From Rhodothermia bacterium (GTDB lineage: Bacteria; Bacteroidota; Rhodothermia; Rhodothermales; JABDKH01), in the NCBI GenBank assembly GCA_018679295.1, contig JAHHLP010000520.1, positions 1-11,007 of the forward strand: 11,007 nt of DNA, read 5' to 3'. A program made the position numbers and the translations under genes. The notes below the pieces were generated by a model. The model worked only from the letters and a program-made list of their open reading frames with translations. It had not been told where the DNA came from and ran no database searches. This document shows, one piece after another, positions 1-11,007 of this stretch (positions within the stretch are counted from its first letter, which is position 1; every line of letters begins with the position of its first letter).

Positions 1-30
1 CAGTAACACGCTGCCAAGCAGTAATTCCGC

Positions 31-5990
<5,960 letters not shown>

Positions 5991-5994
<4 letters not shown>

Positions 5995-7529
5995 CCACGG
6001 CAGCCGAGCACGGGACCATACTCATTGTCGACGACACGCCGGCAAACATCAGCGTATTGCTCGAATACCTGAGCCAACAAGGCTTCGAAATCCTCGTTGC
6101 GCGAGACGGCATTCGCGCCCTCGAGCAGGTTCGGCACGCACGTCCGGATCTCGTGTTGCTCGACGTCCAGATGCCGGGTATCGACGGCTTCGAAACGTGT
6201 GACCGACTCAAATCGAATGTCGAAACGAGAGATATTCCGGTCATTTTCATGACGGCTCTTTCGGACACGAGCGACAAGATGCGCGGCTTCGACTCAGGAG
6301 CGGTGGACTACGTGACAAAGCCATTTCAACACGAGGAGGTGCTCGCTCGCATCACTACGCATTTGACGCTCCGGCGTCTTCAGGTTGAGCTGCATGACGC
6401 AAACCAGTCGCTTGAAGAACGCGTAGCCGAGCGTACATCGGAGTTGAGACAGGCCAATCAGTCGCTTCAGGCGGAGATCGCGGAACGCGAGCGGGCCGAG
6501 ACCGCTCTGCTTGAAGCCGTTGAGGAGCTCGAGCGGCTCAAGAATCGCCTCGAGGCCGAAAATGTCTACCTGCAGGAAGAGATTAAGCTGCACCACAACT
6601 TCGAAGAGATCATAGGCGGAAGTCGTGAGATGAAGCAGATGTTTCGCAAGATCGAGCAAGTTGCCGGTACAGACGCCACCGTCCTGATTCTCGGTGAGAC
6701 CGGAACAGGCAAGGAACTGGTTGCCCGAGCGATACACAATCTGTCCCCGCGAAAATCGCGTCCGCTTGTGAAAATCAATTGCGCGGCCCTGCCCGACAAT
6801 CTGGTCGAGAGCGAGCTTTTCGGACACGAAAAGGGCGCGTTCACGGGTGCCAGCGCCAGGAAGCCCGGTCGTTTCGAGCTGGCGAACGGCGGAACGATCT
6901 TTCTTGACGAGGTGGGTGATTTACCCCTGGCACTGCAAGCCAAGCTGCTGCGGGTGCTACAGGAGGGGGAACTCGAGCGAATCGGAGGCACGGAGACACT
7001 CCGCGTCGACGTCCGCGTTATTGCTGCTACGAATCGAAACCTCGACGAGTCGATCACAGAGAAGACCTTCCGCGAGGACTTGTACTATCGGCTCAATGTC
7101 TTTCCATTGACTGCACCTCCGCTCAGACAGCGCAGTGGAGACCTGCAGATGCTTGTTCAGCATTTCGTGCAGAAGTATTGCCGCAAGCTCGGCAAGAGCG
7201 TGACGCGCGTTCCAAGGACGGTTATGGACGCACTCCATGTTTATGACTGGCCGGGAAACGTTCGCGAGTTGGAAAATGTGATCGAGCGCGCCGTGATCTT
7301 GTCAAGCGGCGACGCACTTAGTATCGAGGACAGTCTGGGACGCCGCAAATCGGGCAAGACCGCGACGGCCCCGACCTCGCTCGAAGACGTAGAACGACAA
7401 CACATCATAAAGACGCTGGAAGAAACGCACTGGCGCGTCGAGGGAGCGCGCGGCGCCGCAAAGCGTCTTGACATCAATCCCAGCACGTTGAGGTCGAGAA
7501 TGCGCAGGCTCGGCATCGAGAAACCGTGA
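5991..7529 (+). CDS. Sigma-54-dependent response regulator (REC - coiled coil - AAA+ - Fis HTH)
   Basis: This 512-residue bacterial enhancer-binding protein activates RNA polymerase carrying sigma-54. An N-terminal receiver (about 8-122) has the acidic pair Asp14/Asp15, phospho-Asp58, Thr88 and Lys110. A charged coiled coil follows at about 125-203. The AAA+ domain (about 206-440) has Walker A GETGTGKE 235-242, the sigma-54-contacting GAFTGA loop 282-287, Walker B FLDE 304-307, the REDLYYRLNVFP arginine segment 361-372 and WPGNVREL 420-427. A Fis-type helix-turn-helix ends the protein (about 470-508). All key residues are present, so it should be an active ATPase. The AAA+ region looks most like the FhlA/NtrC class. 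Its ATG overlaps the kinase stop as ATGA, with GAGG ten bases upstream as a modest ribosome site, so the two are one operon and probably cognate partners. Likely targets are the two sigma-54 promoters downstream, each carrying a matching upstream element (inference). Confidence 0.95.
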
Positions 7530-7777
7530 CTCTTCCAACAAACCGATCGCTAACCCATTCCCTTTCGCCCAAGCGATCAGACAAGCCTTCCGCCGACCCC
7601 CGTTGATTCTCAACCCAGGGATAGCACTTCTCGTAATCTCGACATCCGAATACGGTCGCATCCACGAGCCGCATCCGCTGACTCACGTATTGCGAGCTGT
7701 TTCCGATTGAGCGTCATGTCGACTCCGGTTAGTGAATAGATCTTCCCGCAGCGCTCCGGCAGCGCCGTGATATCTAA

Positions 7778-7806
7778 CGGCGTTCACGCGATGTCGTGGC
7801 TGAACG
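7778..7806 (+). promoter_or_regulatory. Candidate upstream activator site (enhancer) for the sigma-54 promoter at 7857
   Basis: The bipartite element CGGCGT-N7-ATGTCGTGGCTGA-N-CG recurs as CGGCGT-N7-ATGTCGCGACCGA-N-CG at 10284-10312. It begins exactly 80 bases upstream of the -24 GG in both places. Relative to the predicted transcription start (about 7883) it spans roughly -105 to -77, the usual position for a sigma-54 activator site. It overlaps a perfect 7-base inverted repeat GCGTTCA/TGAACGC (7780-7786 and 7801-7807). The binding protein is inferred to be the regulator encoded at 5991-7529. Confidence 0.6.
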
Positions 7807-7856
7807 CTCACAGGATGTTATCTATATATAGTTGTTTTTCAGTGTGTTATAAGAAT

Positions 7857-7871
7857 TGGAACAACCCTTGT
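7857..7871 (+). promoter_or_regulatory. Sigma-54 (-24/-12) promoter of the beta-propeller gene
   Basis: TGGAACAACCCTTGT fits the sigma-54 consensus TGGCACG-N4-TTGC, with the -24 GG (7858-7859) and the -12 element (7870-7871) correctly 12 bases apart. It deviates at C to A in the -24 box, at the seventh base (A for G), and at the final C to T. The surrounding 44 bases (7841-7884) match the stronger promoter at 10363 at 31 positions. The predicted start is near 7883, giving a leader of about 90 bases. An AT-rich, probably bendable stretch (about 7811-7856) lies between it and the upstream element. Confidence 0.65.
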
Positions 7872-7885
7872 AATCAGGTAATCCC

Positions 7886-7900
7886 TGCGCAGCCTGCGCA
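7886..7900 (+). promoter_or_regulatory. Stem-loop near the 5' end of the beta-propeller mRNA
   Basis: TGCGCA-GCC-TGCGCA forms a 6-base-pair stem with a 3-base loop, starting about 4 bases after the predicted transcription start. Another TGCGCA (7924-7929) and a TGCA-CTA-TGCA hairpin (7931-7941) follow, so the leader is rich in potential structure. Possible roles are mRNA 5'-end protection or translational control; neither is shown by the sequence. Confidence 0.35.
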
Positions 7901-7959
7901 ACGGCAGTTGTGACGGGTGCGCGTGCGCAATGCACTATGCAACCTGATTCACCAGCCAT

Positions 7960-7965
7960 GGAGAG
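7960..7965 (+). promoter_or_regulatory. Ribosome binding site that fixes the start at 7973
   Basis: GGAGAG sits 7 bases before the ATG at 7973. The in-frame upstream ATG at 7910 has no such site and would add 21 residues in front of a textbook signal peptide, so 7973 is preferred. Confidence 0.8.
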
Positions 7966-7972
7966 TACCACC

Positions 7973-9382
7973 ATGAAACGTTTACTAACCATCACGTTGT
8001 CGGTACTGTTTGCCGGTCTCGTCCAGGTCCCGCTTGTCGCGCAAGACTTGGCGTCGAACCTGAAGTCGTCGAGCAGTGAGTCCAGCTCGTCGACGGCAGC
8101 AGTCGGATTCCTGTATACGAGCCTGAACGGTGAGGGCATCAACCAAGTGATATCGATCGAAAGACTCGCCGACGGGACACTGGGCAAACAGACCGCCTAC
8201 TCGACCGGGTCTCGCGGCGGAGCGAATCGCAAGGCTGGCGGCGATGCCGCTGGAGATTTTGACTCGCAGGGCGCGATTCAGATCATTGACAACAACCTAC
8301 TCGTCGTAAACGCGGGCGGGAACACGATAAGCGTCTTTGACCTTGACCGAAAGTCGGGACGTCTGACGCACAAGCGCAACGTCGCCTCAGGAGGTACCCG
8401 CCCTGTAAGCCTTGCCTTCGTGGCAAAGCCCGTATCGCGTTCCGAGTACTGGGTCGTGGTCGGCAATCAATGGAATAATCCGAACGTCCAGAAAGGTGGC
8501 CAGGGAGAAGGACCTATTGAGATGTACCCGGACGCAGCGTTCCACGCCGCGGGCGGAGGGCACGAGAAAGTTTTGGATGAACGAAACATCTCGCTGTTTT
8601 CATTCAACTCGAGGACCGGTGTTCTTCAGCGCGAGCGACGTCTTGCGACATACCCAGGAACAAACGGCGGCCCGGCGACGGTAGCCTTTAACCACGACGG
8701 AACAAAGCTTGCAGTCTCGACCTGGGGTATTGCGCATTTCGGGACCGCAACGCCTACCCATCAGAAGCCGAGCCGGGTCTACGTCTACGACTTCGACAAG
8801 AAAACGGGGCACGTAGCCAATGCGCGTTTTTACGAAGAAAAAGGAGTCTCCGGAAGCATAGGATTCAGCTGGGACGACGACACCTCCAACCTGTTCGTGT
8901 CCAACTTCAATCTGACGGTTGAGAAGCGCGATCATAGCCTGACCGTTTTGAGAGACAACGGACGGGGTGTAAAGAAGATCGCGCACTTTGGTACCGGCAA
9001 CGGAAGCGACATTGACGAAGCATGCTGGACAGTTCTCAATCCGACAGGCGACAAGCTATACGTATCGAGTTTCGGGGGGAATCTGATAAGTGAATTCAAC
9101 GTCGACGCATCGGGCAATGTCAGCAAGGTCGGCGGGAGGAGTGATACTGCGTTTGCGCTGCGGAAGACGGGCACGCCGCCCGGTGATACGAAAGACATGT
9201 TCATCACTGCCGACGGCAAGCACATGTACGTCCTCGGCGCATACCAGACGTTTACCGTGTCAGAATACTCGCTCTCAAATAGCGGCAGTCTGAATCTCGC
9301 CAGCGAGTACGCCATCGCTGCGGCGACTGAGAGAGGAGCGGGAGCGTACAATTTCCTCGGTCTCACCGGATTCGACAGATAA
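7973..9382 (+). CDS. Exported lactonase-like (YVTN-type) beta-propeller protein
   Basis: From this start the product has 469 residues. An MKRLL start, a hydrophobic core and LVA|QDL near residues 21-26 form a Sec signal peptide, predicted to be cleaved after Ala23. A serine-rich stretch (about 32-40) links to a beta-propeller. Its repeating blades have strand patterns ending in short turns such as SGRL, TGVL, TGHV, SGNV and SGSL, for example about 105-132, 213-282, 350-385 and 407-442. This layout is typical of the lactonase / 6-phosphogluconolactonase-like and YVTN propeller superfamily. Membership does not prove lactonase activity, and exported members often have binding or unknown roles. 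A single Cys (351) remains in the mature chain. It follows a sigma-54 promoter and candidate activator site, so it is probably controlled by the adjacent two-component pair. A hairpin terminator lies just downstream. Confidence 0.8.
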   Translation: MKRLLTITLSVLFAGLVQVPLVAQDLASNLKSSSSESSSSTAAVGFLYTSLNGEGINQVISIERLADGTLGKQTAYSTGSRGGANRKAGGDAAGDFDSQGAIQIIDNNLLVVNAGGNTISVFDLDRKSGRLTHKRNVASGGTRPVSLAFVAKPVSRSEYWVVVGNQWNNPNVQKGGQGEGPIEMYPDAAFHAAGGGHEKVLDERNISLFSFNSRTGVLQRERRLATYPGTNGGPATVAFNHDGTKLAVSTWGIAHFGTATPTHQKPSRVYVYDFDKKTGHVANARFYEEKGVSGSIGFSWDDDTSNLFVSNFNLTVEKRDHSLTVLRDNGRGVKKIAHFGTGNGSDIDEACWTVLNPTGDKLYVSSFGGNLISEFNVDASGNVSKVGGRSDTAFALRKTGTPPGDTKDMFITADGKHMYVLGAYQTFTVSEYSLSNSGSLNLASEYAIAAATERGAGAYNFLGLTGFDR

Positions 9383-9407
9383 GAGGTCCGGACACGAGCA
9401 ATCTAGC

Positions 9408-9466
9408 GCGAAGGAGGGCTGCGACGCGAAGCCAACTGCTTCGCATGTCGCGCCCTCCGTCGCTTT
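9408..9466 (+). terminator. Long imperfect hairpin, probable terminator after the beta-propeller gene
   Basis: The arms are GCGAAGGAGGGC-T-GCGAC-GCGAAGC (9408-9432) and GCTTCGC-AT-GTCGC-GCCCTCC-G-TCGC (9438-9463). They pair over about 23 base pairs with one mismatch and small bulges around a 5-base CAACT loop. Only TTT follows, so it is not a classic intrinsic terminator. It could terminate incompletely, protect the upstream mRNA's 3' end, or reduce read-through into the porin-like gene 40 bases further on. Confidence 0.6.
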
Positions 9467-9502
9467 CCCATTCGGGTGACGACCGCCAACCTCTGACGAA
9501 CA

Positions 9503-10234
9503 ATGAAAAGCCAACCCAACCACTCAATCCGTTGTGCCGCGCGAATGCTGGCCATGCTTGCGGGCATGGTCTTCGCGCTCGGAGCCGGCGCACAGAGTTT
9601 CAGTATTGGAACGGATCTTGTCAGCCGCTACGTTTGGCGGGGAACGGACTTTGGACAATCGGCTAGCTTACAGCCATCACTGGTCTTCGATTCGCATCGT
9701 CTGGAGATCGGAACCTGGGCGTCCTACTCGATCTCATCGGACGGAGCCGATGCGAACGAGCATGATGTTTGGATTGCTCTCAACTTTCCGGCGGGATCGT
9801 TCGGATCGGTCACCGCCGGTGTTACGGACTACTACTTCCCGTCACCCGATGCTGCGGATTTCTTCGACCTCTCCGGCAACGGTGAAGGGTCCCACATGTT
9901 CGAACCGTTCGTCGCGTATGCCGGCCCAAAGACAATCCCGGTGACGTTGTTCCTCGCGGTGTTTGCACACAACGACCCCGACCACTCGCTCTACTTCGAA
10001 GCGGGCATCCCCGTTCGCGTCGACAACGTCATACTCGAACTGACGGCAGGTTCGGTGCTCAATCGAAGCGCCGTCTACGGGACAGACGAATTTTCGATCG
10101 TCAACCTCGGGTTCGCTGTAGCGAAGGACCTTCGCATATCCGAGGCGTTCGCTGTGCCGCTAACGGTGTCCTACGTGCTCAACCCGCACTTGGAGAGGTC
10201 GTTTCTCGTGGCTGGATTCTCTATCGGTCTCTAG
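9503..10234 (+). CDS. TorF/Gcw_chp-like outer-membrane beta-barrel protein (putative porin)
   Basis: This 243-residue protein has a basic N-region (Arg10, Arg14), a hydrophobic core at about 15-28 and a likely cleavage site GAGA|QS after Ala30. The mature start, FSIGTDLVSRYVWRGTDFG (33-51), carries the SRYVWRG-type signature of the TorF / Gcw_chp family. The rest shows alternating beta-strand patterns rich in aromatic and Gly residues (for example 67-76, 103-112, 145-173), consistent with a small outer-membrane barrel. Family members are annotated as putative porins; the substrate is unknown. It ends in FSIGL rather than the common terminal Phe. No strong ribosome site precedes the ATG; an internal ATG (9545) lacks one too and would lose the basic N-region, so 9503 is kept. 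No promoter of its own is recognisable, so expression may depend on read-through past the upstream hairpin. Confidence 0.75.
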   Translation: MKSQPNHSIRCAARMLAMLAGMVFALGAGAQSFSIGTDLVSRYVWRGTDFGQSASLQPSLVFDSHRLEIGTWASYSISSDGADANEHDVWIALNFPAGSFGSVTAGVTDYYFPSPDAADFFDLSGNGEGSHMFEPFVAYAGPKTIPVTLFLAVFAHNDPDHSLYFEAGIPVRVDNVILELTAGSVLNRSAVYGTDEFSIVNLGFAVAKDLRISEAFAVPLTVSYVLNPHLERSFLVAGFSIGL

Positions 10235-10283
10235 GCCGTGGCTCCGCGAGTGGACGCAACCCGGAGGTTTCCTCGACACTACG

Positions 10284-10312
10284 CGGCGTCTGTGATATGT
10301 CGCGACCGAGCG
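10284..10312 (+). promoter_or_regulatory. Candidate upstream activator site (enhancer) for the sigma-54 promoter at 10363
   Basis: CGGCGT-N7-ATGTCGCGACCGA-N-CG matches the element at 7778-7806 at 19 of 29 positions. The differences inside the ATGTCGYGRCYGA core are all transitions. It starts 80 bases upstream of the -24 GG, as at the other locus. It contains the perfect 8-base palindrome GTCGCGAC (10299-10306). Confidence 0.6.
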
Positions 10313-10362
10313 AGACTGAAACAATAGTCGTAAAGCACATAAATATAGTGGTTTATACGAAC

Positions 10363-10377
10363 TGGCACGGCAATTGT
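10363..10377 (+). promoter_or_regulatory. Strong sigma-54 (-24/-12) promoter of the last gene
   Basis: TGGCACGGCAATTGT matches the sigma-54 consensus TGGCACG-N4-TTGC at every conserved position except the last (T for C). GG (10364-10365) and GT (10376-10377) are the required 12 bases apart. The predicted start is near 10389, giving a leader of about 83 bases. The AT-rich spacer upstream (about 10317-10360) could allow DNA bending; I see no clear IHF site. Confidence 0.78.
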
Positions 10378-10390
10378 CATCACGTAAGGA

Positions 10391-10431
10391 GCGGATGCGC
10401 AGACGTGCATCCGTGCAATGCCTGGCATGCA
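10391..10431 (+). promoter_or_regulatory. Two stem-loops in the 5' leader of the last gene
   Basis: The first hairpin pairs GCGGATGCGC (10391-10400) with GTGCATCCGT (10405-10414) around an AGAC loop: 10 pairs including two G-U. It starts about 3 bases after the predicted transcription start. The second pairs TGCAATGC (10414-10421) with GCATGCA (10425-10431), with one bulge. They share base 10414, so they nearly stack or compete at the edge. The ribosome site at 10459-10464 is outside both, so direct occlusion is not apparent. Confidence 0.4.
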
Positions 10432-10471
10432 GAACTCAAGAACCTTGACAACCGATTCAGGAGACAACCAA

Positions 10472-11007
10472 ATGAAAACGCTACCTATCCTCACAATGCT
10501 GATCGCTGCATTTGTGTTCATGGAAAGCAACGCCGTCGTCGCGCAGGATCTGGCGATGAACGAGACTTCGGAGCCGGCCGCAAAGGAGGCGGTACTTGGC
10601 GCGGCTCCGCACATGGCCCGCCCGCACGATTACTATCGACCCGCGCCGCCGGCTCTCAGGCCGCATTTCGGCTATGCGTATGCACCGAATCAGATCCTTA
10701 CCTCCGGCACTGTAGACCTCAATAACAGCACCATCACGCTGCCGTTGTACCGTGGGCAGATGAAGGACGGAAGACCGGTGTGGTACGTGATCACCGACGT
10801 GTCGGACAGCGGGATTGCGGAAGAGTTGGGAATCAATTATTCCCCGAAGTTGAAGAACGTCAAGGGCCGTGCTGTACGATCTGCTATTCTGGGCACGGAC
10901 GGTACGCTGACGTTCGAACGAGGGACGGTGGACTTTAGCCCGGAACGCAAAGTGGTGCCCGGTCCTGCGCCGCAGTTCTTTCCGCCGGCTGAGGCGATTG
11001 CCGGATC
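10472..11007 (+). CDS. Secreted protein of unknown function, 3' end cut off by the window
   Basis: The reading frame is open to the window end with no stop: 178 complete codons. The start is supported by AGGAGA (10459-10464) seven bases upstream and by an immediate signal peptide (MKTLPILTMLIAAFVF..., likely cleaved as VVA|QDL after Ala24). A Pro/His/Tyr-rich segment follows (about 47-74). A folded region then begins with VDLNNSTITLPLYRGQMKDG (81-100), followed by WYVITDVSDSGIAEELGINY (103-122) and a VDFSPERKVVPGPAPQFFPP stretch (153-172). This resembles a family of secreted proteins of unknown function with a TDvSD...GvNYaPKL signature, possibly the one catalogued as DUF7482; I hold that name loosely. 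The protein shares the AQDLAxN mature start and sigma-54 control with the beta-propeller protein, suggesting a joint role outside the cytoplasm. No enzymatic motif is recognised. Confidence 0.85.
   Translation, partial: MKTLPILTMLIAAFVFMESNAVVAQDLAMNETSEPAAKEAVLGAAPHMARPHDYYRPAPPALRPHFGYAYAPNQILTSGTVDLNNSTITLPLYRGQMKDGRPVWYVITDVSDSGIAEELGINYSPKLKNVKGRAVRSAILGTDGTLTFERGTVDFSPERKVVPGPAPQFFPPAEAIAG

Larger units (their letters stand above)
7530..7972. other. 443-base intergenic region between regulator and secreted-protein gene
   Basis: The 3' half (about 7778-7972) holds the upstream element, an AT-rich spacer, the sigma-54 promoter and the leader of the beta-propeller gene. The 5' half (7530-7777) has no convincing gene. 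It contains a weak inverted repeat, GATCGCT/AGCGATC (7545-7551 and 7572-7578, 20-base loop, no T run), just after the regulator stop, and a small GCGCT/AGCGC hairpin at 7751-7765. A 35-codon minus-strand ORF (7610-7717) has a fair ribosome site; its first dozen residues faintly resemble the start of TetR-family proteins. Confidence 0.7.
10235..10471. other. Intergenic region carrying the promoter of the last gene
   Basis: After the porin-like stop, CCGCG-A-GTG (10244-10252) can pair with CAC-TA-CGCGG (10277-10286), enclosing GAGG-TTT-CCTC. This could be a weak terminator-like structure, but no T run follows. The rest holds the upstream element, AT-rich spacer, sigma-54 promoter, leader hairpins and ribosome site of the last gene. 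Confidence 0.6.

Noticed and set aside
7545..7578. GATCGCT/AGCGATC inverted repeat as terminator of the signalling operon
   Set aside because: It is only 7 base pairs with a 20-base loop and no T run; too weak to call.
7474..7686. Minus-strand 70-codon frame considered as a transposase remnant
   Set aside because: No catalytic motif, inverted repeat or target duplication is visible, and half of it lies opposite the conserved end of the regulator gene.
7716..7728. Another ATGTCG (followed by ACTCCGG) upstream of the first activator site, considered as a tandem enhancer
   Set aside because: Only the first six bases match the core, the CGGCGT half is missing, and no counterpart lies at the same distance at the second locus.
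7910..7972. Upstream in-frame ATG extending the beta-propeller protein by 21 residues
   Set aside because: It has no ribosome site, would bury the signal peptide, and a good GGAGAG precedes the ATG at 7973.
9445..9457. ATGTCGCG-containing sequence resembling the core of the upstream element
   Set aside because: It lacks the CGGCGT half at the right distance, no sigma-54 promoter follows at the matching spacing, and it is part of the terminator hairpin arm.
10297..10725. 142-codon + strand ORF overlapping the last gene
   Set aside because: It starts inside the upstream element, has no ribosome site and is out of frame with the well-supported signal-peptide gene starting at 10472.

Overview
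The window comes from a bacterium, most likely a Pseudomonadota and possibly a gammaproteobacterium. I infer this from moderately GC-rich coding sequence, a sigma-54 activator with sigma-54 promoters, and an outer-membrane protein of the TorF/Gcw_chp type. The taxonomic call is an inference and goes no deeper than that.

Layout: all five genes lie on the + strand. The first two form a signalling operon with a 4-base overlap. One (31-5994) is a 1987-residue hybrid sensor histidine kinase, built as a degenerate Ser/Thr-kinase-like domain, a P-loop ATPase, a long helical repeat region, a GAF domain, a histidine kinase core and a receiver. The other (5991-7529) is a receiver / coiled-coil / sigma-54 AAA+ / Fis-HTH response regulator. 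A 443-base gap without a convincing gene follows. Then come three genes for exported proteins: a lactonase-like beta-propeller (7973-9382), a TorF/Gcw_chp-like outer-membrane protein (9503-10234), and a secreted protein of unknown function that runs off the window end (10472 onward).

The most interesting signal is regulatory. The beta-propeller gene and the last gene each have a -24/-12 (sigma-54) promoter. In both cases a matching 29-base bipartite element (CGGCGT-N7-ATGTCGYGRCYGA-N-CG) begins exactly 80 bases upstream of the -24 GG. The DNA between element and promoter is unrelated at the two loci, although promoter and element match. The two proteins also share an AQDLAxN sequence at their predicted signal-peptidase site, and both leaders can form stem-loops.

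Working model (inference): the kinase senses an unknown signal and passes phosphate to the sigma-54 activator. The activator binds the paired upstream elements and switches on a small secreted/envelope regulon encoded next to it. The porin-like gene sits between the two controlled genes, behind a strong hairpin and without a recognisable promoter of its own.
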